The position numbers and the translations under genes were made by a program. Of a DNA stretch of 64,000 nucleotides, positions 36,426 to 48,100 are shown piece after piece. The notes below the pieces were generated by a model. That model worked only from the letters and a program-made list of their open reading frames with translations, ran no database searches and had not been told where the DNA came from. The DNA is from Prostheceraeus crozeri (lineage: Eukaryota > Platyhelminthes > Polycladida > Euryleptidae), in assembly GCA_907163375.1 (NCBI GenBank), contig CAJQUW010007076.1:16001-80000 (forward strand), written 5' to 3'. The first letter of the stretch is position 1. Each line of letters begins with the position of its first letter.

Positions 36426-37117
36426 GTTCTTATTCTCGCATGATTGTTATTCCTCAGGATGAATATGTACAATTGACTGCCATGCAGCAAGTAAAGCAAC
36501 CTCTTGCAAATCAAATGTATAGGAAAGAAATAGATTATCAGCAAAATGTTCACATCAAAGATCCACATCGTGCTGTATTATTACAATCGGAAACTGTTGA
36601 GCAATTGAAAAACTTGAAGAATAAGATGCGTGACTCTGTATCGACTGCTACACCTTTAGCATCTCGCGCACATGCCATATCTCTTTTCAACAGTATTGAA
36701 CCCCATCTCAATGTAAATGATAGAGGAGAAATCATTACAGATGAAAATAAAGTGATTGATGCTTCACGTTATGAAGACTTGATTCAGTATGCGACACGTA
36801 GAAAGCGCCGTCAGGGCTATGTTCCACCTGGTTGGTCATACTTTCTTAAACTATTGAAAAAGCATAATGTGCCAAAATTTGCTTTAAATAATGAGACATT
36901 GAAAGAACTTGATTCAACAGTGGCTACTACTCCAATGCTTCAGGCGATGAAAATGCCAACAAATTGGTTTAAGACGTCACCTGCTACATCCCCTCCCACA
37001 CTCACTAAGCAAACAAGAGGAAGAACTCGACGTAGATCTACATCGCCACTAAAACTGGTAAAAGGAAAACGTTTTAAAACAGCTCCTCCTAGGAAATACA
37101 TGTTCTCAGACTATTAA
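36422..37117 (+). CDS. Conserved Polinton protein of unknown function (copy B, 231 aa)
   Basis: Same PPGWSYFLKLLKKHNVP block and basic tail as at 5467. It is one residue longer than copy A by an insertion near the C terminus (KGKRFKTAPP). Confidence 0.6.
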   Translation: MSSYSRMIVIPQDEYVQLTAMQQVKQPLANQMYRKEIDYQQNVHIKDPHRAVLLQSETVEQLKNLKNKMRDSVSTATPLASRAHAISLFNSIEPHLNVNDRGEIITDENKVIDASRYEDLIQYATRRKRRQGYVPPGWSYFLKLLKKHNVPKFALNNETLKELDSTVATTPMLQAMKMPTNWFKTSPATSPPTLTKQTRGRTRRRSTSPLKLVKGKRFKTAPPRKYMFSDY

Positions 37118-37118
37118 T

Positions 37119-37334
37119 ATGAAGCAGATGTGTTGCTTGCCATGTAATGAGCCGCCAGAGGTGAATGTCGTTGTCACTTGCACTTGCTGCGCCAGCTCTC
37201 ATAATGAAACCCCTAAGCAATGTGAACACGATCGCAAAACCGCTAAAGCTAAATGCTGCAGTTGTTGTAAATGTAGAAAGGCAAGAAAACAAAAAGATGA
37301 GAAGGAGGAAAAAGAGTCAGCCGTCATCGACTGA
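37119..37334 (+). CDS. Cys-rich peptide (copy B)
   Basis: 71 residues with the same CC/CxC pattern; only a residue near the C terminus differs from copy A. Confidence 0.45.
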   Translation: MKQMCCLPCNEPPEVNVVVTCTCCASSHNETPKQCEHDRKTAKAKCCSCCKCRKARKQKDEKEEKESAVID

Positions 37335-38385
37335 ACGTTTGAAGTCAATCTATTATGATGTAAAACATCCGGCAGGATTTGCATCTATCAAGAAATTATC
37401 AAAAGCGAGTGGTCTTCCACAATCACAAGTGAAACGATGGTTAAAGGGTCAGGCTACCTATACACTCCACAAACAAGCGAAAAAGAAGTACCGCACCCGC
37501 CATTATATTGTTCATGACATCGATGAACAGTGGCAAGCAGATTTGTGCGATGTTGCCTCCATTTCAAAACATAACTCGGGCAATAATTTTATTTTAACCG
37601 TCATTGATATTTTCTCGCGTTACGCGTGGGCTCAACCTTTAAAAACTAAAGAAGGGAAAGGAGTAGCAAAAGCATTCCAAACAATTTTTCGAGAAGGTCG
37701 CATTCCAAAAAGAATTCAGAGTGATCAAGGAAAAGAGTTTGAAAATCAGCATGTGACAAGATTATTTGAGAGGCATGACATTGAGTTGTTTAGTGTAAAG
37801 AGCGCTTATAAAGCTGCACTCGTTGAACGTTTTAATCGCACATTAAAAAATCGCTTGTGGCGACATTTTACTGCCAACTTGACACAAAATTGGACAAAGG
37901 TTCTACAAGATACACTCCATGCCTACAATCACTCTATCCATCGTTCTATTGGACTCAGACCAGTAGATGTAAATGCTGACAATGTAGATAAAGTGCGCGA
38001 ATCATTCCAACGTAAACGCACTCATGTGAAAAGTGATGTGAAAATTGGCGATAAAGTTCGTATCTCAAAAGTGAAAAGTGTTTTTGCTAAAGGGTACCTT
38101 CCGAATTGGACAGAGGAGGTATTTACAGTATCAAGGATTAATCAAAAAGACTCTCCGACCACCTACAAGTTGAAAGATTACGATAATGAAGAAATTGAGG
38201 GTAGCTTTTACCGCGATGAGATTGAGGTAGTCACTGAAAGTGAAACATATTTGGTAGAGAAAATCATTCGATGTAAAAAACGGCAAGGTGAAGAATGGTG
38301 TCTTGTTAAATGGACTGGTTATCCTTCAAGTATGAACTCTTGGATGCGTCGTGCCGACATCTTTCATCTAAGTGATCGACAGTGA
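37297..38385 (+). CDS. Polinton integrase (copy B)
   Basis: 362 residues from ATG 37297. D82, D143 and E177 and the chromodomain are all present, and it is practically the same as copy A. It overlaps the Cys-rich gene in another frame. Confidence 0.92.
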   Translation: MRRRKKSQPSSTERLKSIYYDVKHPAGFASIKKLSKASGLPQSQVKRWLKGQATYTLHKQAKKKYRTRHYIVHDIDEQWQADLCDVASISKHNSGNNFILTVIDIFSRYAWAQPLKTKEGKGVAKAFQTIFREGRIPKRIQSDQGKEFENQHVTRLFERHDIELFSVKSAYKAALVERFNRTLKNRLWRHFTANLTQNWTKVLQDTLHAYNHSIHRSIGLRPVDVNADNVDKVRESFQRKRTHVKSDVKIGDKVRISKVKSVFAKGYLPNWTEEVFTVSRINQKDSPTTYKLKDYDNEEIEGSFYRDEIEVVTESETYLVEKIIRCKKRQGEEWCLVKWTGYPSSMNSWMRRADIFHLSDRQ

Positions 38386-38426
38386 TTCATGCAAAGTTGT
38401 AACTAACAATGTTTAGGGTTTGAGCT

Positions 38427-38882
38427 ATGAATCCAACTGCCTCATTTTATTCACGACCCTCCTATGTAAGTGGCGGAGGACAAATTTACATCGGTGCTCG
38501 CCGCCAACGTGGAGGTAGCATACTTGGTGCACTGAAATCTGTTGTAGCACCTCTCATATCCAATGTCGGTAGATCTTTAAAACGAAATGTTTTAAGTAAT
38601 GCCGTTGGCTTTGCTGGTGATGTTGCTAGTGATCTTTCCAGAGGTAGAAGTTTTAAGAGCAGTTTGTTGAATCGTGGGAAGGAACGCGGTTTAAAAACAT
38701 TGAAGCAGACCATTGCTGGTGTTACTCAAGGAAAGAAATCACCTAAACGAATGAATAAAGGAAGGAGGAAACATCGCGGAGCTGGTAAGGTGCGATCTTC
38801 AGTCAAAAGGCATTCACGCAAACGTCGCAGAGGCTCTAATCATTCATCAGGCGCTAAACGACGACGCTGCTATAACTTCTAA
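38427..38882 (+). CDS. Basic core/minor-capsid-like protein (copy B)
   Basis: 151 residues, differing from copy A by one residue noticed (K/N in the basic tail). A CATGCAAAGTTG box lies 39 bases upstream at 38388. Confidence 0.6.
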   Translation: MNPTASFYSRPSYVSGGGQIYIGARRQRGGSILGALKSVVAPLISNVGRSLKRNVLSNAVGFAGDVASDLSRGRSFKSSLLNRGKERGLKTLKQTIAGVTQGKKSPKRMNKGRRKHRGAGKVRSSVKRHSRKRRRGSNHSSGAKRRRCYNF

Positions 38883-38884
38883 TC

Positions 38885-40162
38885 ATGGAGTGTAAAACTT
38901 CCGGTTTTTGTTTGTTCGATCAACAAGCCATACAGACAGATATTCTTAGTTCAAGTATTGTAGATTATCATCCTCGAACAGCTGAGAATGCTGGCCCCAT
39001 TGAATTTGTTATTCCTGGTGGTAGTGATGACTACATAGATTTGAGTTATGCGATGCTTGATTTGAGGTTTAGAATTCAGCAAGCAGATGGAACTGCTATT
39101 GACGATGCACATAAAGTTGGACTGAACAATTTACCATTGACTACATTACTTCGTGATGTTTCTCTAACGATTGGAGAGCAGCAAGTGGAAGGTGGTCAAA
39201 GCGATTATCCCTATAAATCATATTTCAATCATGTATCACAGTTTCATCCAGCAGCACAAAAAAGTCATATGGAAGCCATGGGATGGTACAGAGATGAAGC
39301 AGGAAAATTTGATGTTGAAACAAACAGTGGCTTTGTAAAGCGATCTGCTATGATTAAAGATAGTAGAGTATGTCAGCTATATGGTCCGCTGAATTTAGAC
39401 TTCTTTAGACAGTCAAAGTTTTTACTGTGTAATACCAGCATGCGACTCAAGCTGACATTGAATAAGCCTGAATTTGCGCTGAATGCATTTGCTAAAGTTG
39501 ACAATTTTAGAATTCATGTGGAAGATATTGCACTTTACATTCGTCGAGTAGTACCGAATCCAAGTGTCATTAGAGGGCATGCTGAAGGCCTTAACCGCCA
39601 AAATGCCATTTACCCCATTCAGCATACAAAGCTTCTCACCTTTACAATTCCGAAAGATCAAAAGAGTTTCATGAAAGATGGCCTCTTTCCATCGGAAGCA
39701 CCGAAGCTCCTCATGGTGGCAATGGTTGAAAATGATGCATTTAATGGTAATATAAAGAAGAATCCTTTCAATTTTAAACACAATCAGTTAAGTGAAATTG
39801 CTTTACGTGTAAATGGTGTGAGTCATCCTGGTCCACCCTACAAACCAGATTTTGCTTCGGATCAATTTATGCGCAGTTATGTTGATTTTATGGATGTTTT
39901 TGGCTTTTACAATACGGATGACACCAACGGACTGACTATGAAAGAGTTTAAGAGTGGATATACTATTTATGCATTTGATTTGACTGCTGACAGCGATATT
40001 AGTGCACCCTATCGTCAAGCGAACGTGCCTCATAATATTCGTTTGGATTTGACGTTCAAAAGAACACTACCTGAGACGATCAATGTATTAATTTATGCAG
40101 TCTTCGATTCAAATATTGAAATTACAAAGTATCGTGACGTGATTCTTCAGTATAATCGTTAA
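38885..40162 (+). CDS. F54H12.2-like candidate capsid protein (copy B)
   Basis: 425 residues, differing from copy A by a single V/I exchange near residue 245. Such near-identity indicates a very recent common source or gene conversion for this module. Confidence 0.7.
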   Translation: MECKTSGFCLFDQQAIQTDILSSSIVDYHPRTAENAGPIEFVIPGGSDDYIDLSYAMLDLRFRIQQADGTAIDDAHKVGLNNLPLTTLLRDVSLTIGEQQVEGGQSDYPYKSYFNHVSQFHPAAQKSHMEAMGWYRDEAGKFDVETNSGFVKRSAMIKDSRVCQLYGPLNLDFFRQSKFLLCNTSMRLKLTLNKPEFALNAFAKVDNFRIHVEDIALYIRRVVPNPSVIRGHAEGLNRQNAIYPIQHTKLLTFTIPKDQKSFMKDGLFPSEAPKLLMVAMVENDAFNGNIKKNPFNFKHNQLSEIALRVNGVSHPGPPYKPDFASDQFMRSYVDFMDVFGFYNTDDTNGLTMKEFKSGYTIYAFDLTADSDISAPYRQANVPHNIRLDLTFKRTLPETINVLIYAVFDSNIEITKYRDVILQYNR

Positions 40163-40623
40163 TGAGTTGGTTGACTGCTGACGATATTAAGACTAAAGTG
40201 CAGCGTAATGCAGACGAAGCGACGTTGAAAGCTTTCGATAATGTCTATTCACTCGATACCTTACCACCTGCAGTAAATCACTATCCCATCTTTATTGTGC
40301 TAAACACTCATTCACAGAATTTAGGCGGTGAGCATTGGAAAGCGATCTTTATTGGAGAAGACCGACGTGGTGAACTATTTGACTCTCTTGCTCAACCTCC
40401 AAATATACCAACACAGCAGTGGTTGAGAAAACATACGCGTCAATATCAGCGAAATGAACGCATACTACAACATCCACTTTCATCAACGTGTGGTGCTTTT
40501 GTACTGTACTTCATCTTAAAACGTTTACATGTATCTCGATTTGCATCTATTATTCAAAACTTTTCATGTAATCCATCCTCTAATGAAAAAATGATTTGTA
40601 AGTTCTATCATGATTTGAAATAA
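40162..40623 (+). CDS. Adenain-like cysteine protease (copy B)
   Basis: 153 residues with H58, D74, Q103 and C110 retained. Two conservative differences from copy A in the C-terminal part. Confidence 0.9.
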   Translation: MSWLTADDIKTKVQRNADEATLKAFDNVYSLDTLPPAVNHYPIFIVLNTHSQNLGGEHWKAIFIGEDRRGELFDSLAQPPNIPTQQWLRKHTRQYQRNERILQHPLSSTCGAFVLYFILKRLHVSRFASIIQNFSCNPSSNEKMICKFYHDLK

Positions 40624-40649
40624 AAACATCATGTTGGAAAAATTGTTTT

Positions 40650-41195
40650 TTATTTTACAATCCGCTGGGTACGTACATACTCAATGAGATAGTCTAGGAT
40701 CATATTTGCTTGTACATGAGATTTTAGTCCAGTAATGATCACTTTACTATTATGAAAGATTGCCACATGCACAGGTAACCAACAACTAATGAGAGCTGCA
40801 GGAAAAAGTTCGGGTTCATAACACAAACTGTAACTGCTGGTACGAATCTTCAAAAATGATAGACTGTCACTCAATTGAGTAGAGATCACCATATTGTCCA
40901 CAGTCAGATTCGACATCACACACCTCTCCCTCTTCCATATCCGACGTAGTAGTCTTTGTAGCTCTAAGCGCATTGACTGCGCCGATGAATGAGAAAGGGC
41001 GCCGAGAATCTGTACAGTCCCATTTGGGAAGAGTTGAAGATTTCGTGAATTGTTCATCTTCACCACTAACATTTGAGGACGGCCCGGGTAATACTTGCTG
41101 TTTGGAAGCTGTTGGTGTAATGTTGTGAGATCGATTTTGGTGTAGAGTCTGAAGCGACGGAGAATGTTGACGATGGTGTAGCGATGGCGCTTCAT
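40650..41195 (-). CDS. TBP-like protein (copy B)
   Basis: 181 residues from ATG 41195. Both TBP repeats, YEPELFP and the three phenylalanines are unchanged. One V/M exchange in the C-terminal helix relative to copy A. TATAAAAG lies about 40 bases upstream (near 41238). Preservation in two separately inserted copies argues that the gene is functional in the element. Confidence 0.8.
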   Translation of the reverse strand: MKRHRYTIVNILRRFRLYTKIDLTTLHQQLPNSKYYPGRPQMLVVKMNNSRNLQLFPNGTVQILGALSHSSAQSMRLELQRLLRRIWKRERCVMSNLTVDNMVISTQLSDSLSFLKIRTSSYSLCYEPELFPAALISCWLPVHVAIFHNSKVIITGLKSHVQANMILDYLIEYVRTQRIVK

Positions 41196-41517
41196 GATGA
41201 AAGAATGAGTAAATTGAGCGATGTACCTTCCTTTTATACTTTTCCCAACTACCTTGATGAAATGTGAAGTTAGTATGAAGTTGGGAATGATAGAGTTGAA
41301 TTCGCCGATTGTTGACGCGCAGCCAGATGCGATTTCCAATACGTGAATGTCTTTTCATATAGAAGTATTTCAAGTCCTTCATGATATGATGTAGAGATTG
41401 AAAATGACGATAAGATAAAGCAAACTCTCTTCTCACATTTCCAGTTGAATCTTTGAAATAGACGTTTCGATCATGATCCGTTTCAATACGTTGTAGGGAA
41501 TCTAATTTCCAACTCAT
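40867..41517 (-). CDS. PC4-like protein 1 (copy B)
   Basis: 216 residues. It differs from copy A by an E/K exchange in the tail that is silent in the overlapping TBP-like frame. A CTATGCAAATC box lies upstream at 41543-41554. Confidence 0.5.
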   Translation of the reverse strand: MSWKLDSLQRIETDHDRNVYFKDSTGNVRREFALSYRHFQSLHHIMKDLKYFYMKRHSRIGNRIWLRVNNRRIQLYHSQLHTNFTFHQGSWEKYKRKVHRSIYSFFHHEAPSLHHRQHSPSLQTLHQNRSHNITPTASKQQVLPGPSSNVSGEDEQFTKSSTLPKWDCTDSRRPFSFIGAVNALRATKTTTSDMEEGEVCDVESDCGQYGDLYSIE

Positions 41518-41539
41518 GATGTGTGGTAGTCATGTCTGA

Positions 41540-41896
41540 TTAAGATTTGCATAGTAGGGCGATGAACTCACGACGAATAAATGTCATGATGGAGCGATGT
41601 ATATATCTTCTATACTTCTCCCAATTGTATTTGCGAAATGAGAAACAGTTTGCGGAATGAGAATGGTAGATTTGAATTTCATTTCTGTAATGTTGAAGCC
41701 AAACTTGATCACCCAAGGAGATGAATCTTAATGTTTCAAAATATTCCAAATCCCTCATGATATCATTGAGGTTGACAAATTGTCGCCATGTTAATGTAAT
41801 TCCTCTTGATGTATGACCATGAGAATTTTTGAAATGTACGTTTCCATCACGATCAACTCTGATATATTGTAGAGAGTCCAAAATCCAAGTCTTCAT
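41540..41896 (-). CDS. PC4-like protein 2 (copy B)
   Basis: 118 residues, same as copy A; a tandem paralogue of the preceding gene's N-terminal half. Confidence 0.5.
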   Translation of the reverse strand: MKTWILDSLQYIRVDRDGNVHFKNSHGHTSRGITLTWRQFVNLNDIMRDLEYFETLRFISLGDQVWLQHYRNEIQIYHSHSANCFSFRKYNWEKYRRYIHRSIMTFIRREFIALLCKS

Positions 41897-41931
41897 GATG
41901 TTATGCAAAGTTGCAGATTAGCAATATAAAA

Positions 41932-43329
41932 ATGTCGTTTTATCATATTTTGCTTAGCAATGCGGCTACAAAGAGATTTACTAGTAATCGAGCTGCACTC
42001 TTTTCTACTCCCATTGATCATGTACAACAGCTAAATGGAAATTGGGAAGTGGGTGTCACTCAACTTGTTTATAGCAACTGTGTCTATACTTTTGATCATG
42101 AGGTGATGACTATTAATATGAGGCGTACAGCTGCTTACCAATGTGAAAAGGGGTGCCGAGTATACATTCCACAGTGGTCAAAGAAAGATCTCTTATCATG
42201 TAAAAAGTTTATATATGATTTCTTGAATAAAGCGTGTAAACATATTGTCCAATTTACTCCACACAATGATGATTATAATTATGTACATCATGTAGTTGAG
42301 AAAGATTGGATTGTTGGTTTAAGTCCAAGTTTAAGAAATGATTTAGGCTACCTCGCTAGCGCCTTAACAAGCTATGATAATTTTAACGTTAATTACCACA
42401 TAAGTGGTCATAAACAGTTAATATATCGAGAGGAAGCTTATTATGTAGATCTTATTCCAAGAAATGAGAAGACGTTGGTGAAGAAGATTGTGATTAAGCC
42501 AAGAAAGACAAACATGACTCCTGAAACATTATTGAAGAAATTTAATTATCTCCTTCGAGTTGATGGTAAACAAGTGGCAACATTGACTTATATCAAATCA
42601 TCTAATCATATTGCAATAAGCAAATTAAATGATGATGATCTAGTATTAGTTTGTTCAAAAGATTTTCATCAGTTCTTACGACATCGTTCTGCAGCTGTTC
42701 ATGGAAAATCTGATATGCAACATTTACCATGTGAAAGGCCAAATCAATTTGATACAGAATGGGCCGTATCTTTATACAGAAAGTGTGTAGAGCCTTTTGG
42801 TGGTTTCTTACATGAAACAAGAGTGTTGATGCCTCGCATTATTACTTCGGTTAAATTGGTTGTAGATTATTTAAATGAAGTGATTAATGAGCAACATATT
42901 TCATTTTCTGAAAAAGAAGGTACTTTGTCTCTCACTATAAATGGAAAAGGTATTGAACTAATTATGGATAAAACTCTAATGGACATTTTGGGTTTTGATC
43001 AAAATATCTTTAAAAGTGGTACTGTAACCAAAGCTAGCGCAGACATGTCGCTATCGCGTCGTATTAACTATTTTCAGATATATTCCAATATTGGTGAAGA
43101 TGTACGTGTGGGAGATGTTGAAGCTCCATTGCTAGCAATGATACCATACCAGCCAAAAAGCTGCAGTATTTTATCTGAGCATACTTTCAAGAAAGTGCAT
43201 TATACAAAGCTGAAATCAAACTACATCCCACAAATTGATATTGCCATTTATGATGATGCTGGTGCGTTGATTCCTTTTCATAAAGATGCTGTGACAAGTA
43301 TTACACTCCATTTCCGAATGAAGAGTTAA
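41932..43329 (+). CDS. Large virion-like protein 1 (copy B)
   Basis: 465 residues from ATG 41932; no residue difference from copy A was noticed. A TATGCAAAG box lies at 41902-41910. Confidence 0.55.
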   Translation: MSFYHILLSNAATKRFTSNRAALFSTPIDHVQQLNGNWEVGVTQLVYSNCVYTFDHEVMTINMRRTAAYQCEKGCRVYIPQWSKKDLLSCKKFIYDFLNKACKHIVQFTPHNDDYNYVHHVVEKDWIVGLSPSLRNDLGYLASALTSYDNFNVNYHISGHKQLIYREEAYYVDLIPRNEKTLVKKIVIKPRKTNMTPETLLKKFNYLLRVDGKQVATLTYIKSSNHIAISKLNDDDLVLVCSKDFHQFLRHRSAAVHGKSDMQHLPCERPNQFDTEWAVSLYRKCVEPFGGFLHETRVLMPRIITSVKLVVDYLNEVINEQHISFSEKEGTLSLTINGKGIELIMDKTLMDILGFDQNIFKSGTVTKASADMSLSRRINYFQIYSNIGEDVRVGDVEAPLLAMIPYQPKSCSILSEHTFKKVHYTKLKSNYIPQIDIAIYDDAGALIPFHKDAVTSITLHFRMKS

Positions 43330-43368
43330 TGCAAAAGTATGCTATTATATTTTTCCAATGTGAATAAT

Positions 43369-44889
43369 ATGGAAAGTGAAAATAAGGACTCGTTTCTAAT
43401 CTACTTGCCCAGTAATGCTTCTATGAATAAATTTCCCAAAAATAAACCATCAGACTATCGAGTAGAATTAAATCGGCCACTGCATTTAGAAGGTGAATGG
43501 GAGGTTGGCGTTTCTAGTATTTGCTATGATAGCAATATTCAGAATGTGAATGATTTGGAAGAAATGATATTGACTCCTCGCACCCATGATGGAATAACGA
43601 TGAATAATGCATTCCACTTCCCATACAATTTAACATCAGATGGAAAATGGAACTATGAATGGATTCAGATAAAATCAGATTCTTATGAGCCATTTGGGAA
43701 TGAGAAAATTATTAAGGCATTCAACAGTGGTAATACTTCCATCATGAAGAATAAAAATCAGAAAGCTTATGAGTTTACTATCTATCATTGGAGTGGGAGA
43801 CAGTTCCTCCGCTTTCATTCTTTTACTAAAGGTCTTACGCTGAGGTTGGATAGTGAATTCTATCCGCATCTTGGTTTTGGCCATGGACTACATCTAACGT
43901 CAATTGCTACTGCAAATGTTAGAAAAGTTTATTCAAATCGAATCAACAAATTTCATTATAGATTTAAAATATTTGATGAAGATGTTGTAGAATGCGAAGA
44001 ACGCATCATTTTGAAAAAGCGTGGTGTTCAACCTTTATCACTTATTGAGTTAGTAAAACGATGGAATGAGACTGTGGGTAAGAAGTATGGAGAAAAAATT
44101 ATGGCGGACAAAAATAAGTTGGTTATTCAGAAATATAATGACAAACTTACAGTTTATTTCTCTCCAACCTTGCGTCATTTTGTAAGACATTATACACCTA
44201 TTATTGGAAGCGGTGTGGTGTATGCTTCTCATGAATATCACACTAAAGCTGATTCAGTTAATGATGAATGGTGGGTGGACATCTATGGCGATCGCATCAA
44301 GAAAATTTACCAGTCTTATGAAGAATCTAAAGTTGCTATCAATATAATGCCGCGTCTATATCATACAGTTGAAAGCTTCATTCATGTAGTAAATCCTTAT
44401 ATACAACAGAAGTTGAAGCATGTGATGAAAAGTAAATATGATGTAAAGACACACCACATTTCGTTTTCAATTGAAAATCAACGCGTTGTTCTGAAACTGG
44501 GTGATGACATTCAATGTCAATTGAGTAAAAATTTGAAAAAACTCTTTGGTTTTTCAATGCTACAAACAGTGTTTGCTGCTGCGCATACGATTGGTATAGA
44601 AACACCAATGACACTTGATAAACATGAACAGCACCTTTACATTCAAAGTGATTTGATTCTACCTATTTCTGTTGGTGAGAAAAAAGAATACATTTTACGT
44701 GATTTCATTCATGATAAAGACGCTTCATATGGAATAGTCGAGAAGATGTTTGAATCTATTTTCTATCATCCCGTCGTCAAACAAACTATACCCTCTATTG
44801 CTATCAAAATTACCAATGGTTTACAAGAGTGCATCCATGTGAAAGATACTAAATCCCTCATAACGTTAGTGTTTCGGAAAACAAAGTGA
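43369..44889 (+). CDS. Large virion-like protein 2, LPSN family (copy B)
   Basis: 506 residues from ATG 43369. Three conservative exchanges relative to copy A were noticed. It is the last gene of the module that A and B share almost perfectly. Confidence 0.55.
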   Translation: MESENKDSFLIYLPSNASMNKFPKNKPSDYRVELNRPLHLEGEWEVGVSSICYDSNIQNVNDLEEMILTPRTHDGITMNNAFHFPYNLTSDGKWNYEWIQIKSDSYEPFGNEKIIKAFNSGNTSIMKNKNQKAYEFTIYHWSGRQFLRFHSFTKGLTLRLDSEFYPHLGFGHGLHLTSIATANVRKVYSNRINKFHYRFKIFDEDVVECEERIILKKRGVQPLSLIELVKRWNETVGKKYGEKIMADKNKLVIQKYNDKLTVYFSPTLRHFVRHYTPIIGSGVVYASHEYHTKADSVNDEWWVDIYGDRIKKIYQSYEESKVAINIMPRLYHTVESFIHVVNPYIQQKLKHVMKSKYDVKTHHISFSIENQRVVLKLGDDIQCQLSKNLKKLFGFSMLQTVFAAAHTIGIETPMTLDKHEQHLYIQSDLILPISVGEKKEYILRDFIHDKDASYGIVEKMFESIFYHPVVKQTIPSIAIKITNGLQECIHVKDTKSLITLVFRKTK

Positions 44890-45194
44890 AGTCATTGTGA
44901 TATGTTTATTGAAATATGTACATGAATGTGAAGCAATAGACTTTATACAACATCCACTGAAAATATATACATGAGCGCACTTCAATAAACATTGTTATAT
45001 ACAAAAAGTCTTTTTACTTCGTGAAGGGTGGAAATATACAGGGATAGGAAAAATGTCTTTCAGTGGAAAAGTCATCACATGGGGAATGTACAGATGTGGA
45101 CACATATTCACAAGGAAAAAACAATCTCATGCGATACATAAAACAACAATGTTTATCTACAGAAATCAACATCAAAATACTAAGTTAAGGATGA
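44890..45194. other. Convergent intergenic, module junction in copy B
   Basis: About 305 bp, versus 179 in copy A, with AATAAA at about 44984. It is shared with A for the first ~25 bases only; beyond that the two copies differ in sequence and length. No gene. Confidence 0.6.
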
Positions 45195-48100
45195 TTATGC
45201 TAAGACGTCTCCTGAATGTGGTAGTGTGAGTTTAATTCTTTTGGGTGGTGGTATGTTTGTGTCAGGATGTCCATGTGGAAGAGATATGTTGTGTTCTAAC
45301 CAGCACCTCTTATCCTCCCATGCTGAAAGCGCCCGTTTCCTAAAAGTATGAGTTTTGATCTCATGCGACTTAGATTTTAAGATTGTCATATTGACAAACG
45401 TTATATTTTTATTTCTATAGGCTTTCCTGAAATTCTTATGTTTCATATTTTGCACAATGGATTTTGATATGCCTTTAGCGCGCTTAATGCTATCATCACT
45501 ATCCTTTAATTTCATAGAATACATTTTTGGACGGAGGAGAATCATTTCATCTATTTCCTTCCCTGCTGTCTCATCCTTAAAGCAGCCAAGTTTTGCCTTA
45601 TTTTTGATGGAGTAGAGTGGATGATCAGCAGGATAATTTGATGTATCAAAATATCTTTCTAAAGATTTTCCTACTTCATTGAAATTTAAATCTTTTTGAG
45701 TGGTAATACCTAAGAAGAAACTATCTGTATCACCACCCAACAAACGAACCTCTTTTACGAGAGGACATGGTTTTAGTATTTTATAAAAGAGTTGGTACAT
45801 TTCAAGCTTAGAATAATCTAGTACAGCTTGACCAATATAGATGGGTTTGCACAACTCAACTTCAGATTTTATCATTTTAACACCTATAAGGTCCTCATCG
45901 ATAATGTCTCTATCGATGAATAGAGGTGATGAGGTCAATTTGTGATACTTTTGATCATCATTAACTAGTTTGTAGTTTACGCGCTTTCTAACATCCTCCA
46001 TCGTCTTACCAAATAGACTGTTGTTCTTATATTTATAAAAATCTTTTTCAAAGTTATTTTGGGCTAGTGCACGTTTCTGGCTGTTGCTATCAATATATGG
46101 CTTGAGGAAGGCTTTCTGTCTAAATTTAATAATGCGGTGAACTCTTTTTAAAATCATACCCATTTCTAAATAAAATTTTAAGATGCTAAAGTGGACTAGA
46201 TAGTTTTCTTTATCATACTGGGTGAGTAAAAGTTTGCGACAAGGCTTATAGTCGGGTTGTCCACATGATTCTAAATCTTTATGAAATTGTTTCATAAAGT
46301 CGGAAAACATATCTTTACTCACTTCACCTGATTCGGGTGCGAGTGGAAAATCTACGGTTTTATGTTTAATATTATTTGGATAGATTAGATCTATCTCAAA
46401 ATAATATCCCCAATCACCTTCATCTGGAATTGCTAGTATGTTAGAAGGGTTGGAGAAATGTTGAATATCACTATCATCTAACCAGCTAAACTCAGAGTGA
46501 GGTAGCGGTTTGGATAATGAACTACCATACAAATTATTTTGGTCATAATACTTCAGATGAGTCTGGTCATTGCCTACTGTTTCAGATTTTAACCTATGTT
46601 TATTTACAAATGTGAGACCACCGCGAATTCCTCGCTCAAATAAATTATACATCTCTGGATCTTGTAAGAGATGAATGGTCTCACCAGTCATTTTAAAAGC
46701 AGACTTAAATGACATGGCTGGCAGACTGACAAAGTGGACGGGATCTAACTTATCTTCTTCTAATGCCACTCGTCGAAACTCCTGAAATACATCAGCCAGC
46801 AAAAATACATCTAACTTAAGGTAGGCAATCATATATTCACCAAATGTATGGCAGTCAAATTTTATCCATGCATCTTGTGCATGATCATAATCTTCGGTCT
46901 TACATTCTGCGCCGGTCAAATCATTTTTAAATTTATCTATGGGCGGAAGAGAAGTCTCGCCGAGTTTACTAATCGCATCAAAATATGCATATGGAAAGAC
47001 TCCTTTCCGTGTGATGACTTCATCGGTTAGATTTGGGTATTGTTTCTTAAGATTTTGTGTTAGTGGAAGAGACTTTAGATTTTGCACGAGAGAGGCCAGT
47101 GATGCAGTCATAAATTGGTAGGAATCTAAAAATTTTATATCAAAATAGACCGTCTTATTTTCTTTAGTTTTATCGACAGGCACTTTTGCTGTCATGGCCA
47201 TAAACTTCTCTCTCGTTTGTGCTATTACATCAAGCTTCCACTCTTTCATTTGACCTAAACCTCCTTTTATTATCATATGGCTGTCGTAGCCCTTGAAATT
47301 ATGGAAAATGACGGGTAATGTACGCCGTTTCATCCTAAGTGAAAAATTGCATTTTGAACAGAGTGCGTTTCTAAATTTACCATTGATGTGATCATGGTCG
47401 CGCACTTTCTTAATCTTATCATCGTCAAATGTTTTCCTACATTTGGAGCAAATGTTGCAACTATCAAATTTTGCTTGATCATCTGCTGTCATATGCAATG
47501 ATCTGCGATAGAGTTCACCATCATGTTTTTGTTGAAATTTTACAGCCTGTTCGAGGAATTGTAGGAATTGGTAAATACAATCCTCACCTTGCCAGACGCG
47601 CATTTTATTTTGCCTACTCCTAAAGTGATCATGCCATACTTCATAGCAGGAAATGGCTGCTGGTCGATGGATGTTATCATCGATATAACATTCGATGTCA
47701 GCATAGATGACACGAAGAGGACTTAGTTCATCACCATTCTCTCTATATGAAAACTCCTTATCTTTGGGCATGCGCTCCATTTGCAGTTTACCTCGCTTAC
47801 ACCATTCGTAATGAGTTTCAAATTTAGTTTTCCTCCTAAAGTGGCGAATACATCTGTCGCAGTAATATAACTCTCTACTAGAGTTTTCTAAGTGGTGGTA
47901 TAAGCGAGAGATTTTGGGAATACCGCAGTAGTGCCATTCCTCACTATCATCCTGTTTTACTAATAACAGGTTTACTGTACGTTCATAACAACTCGAACGC
48001 GAGTTGTAGCGCACACCCTTCAATCCCTTTTCCCAAACATGGAGAACTATTTTGATGTTGTTCAATTTTTCAAATTTTTCTATATCTTTAATTTTCATAT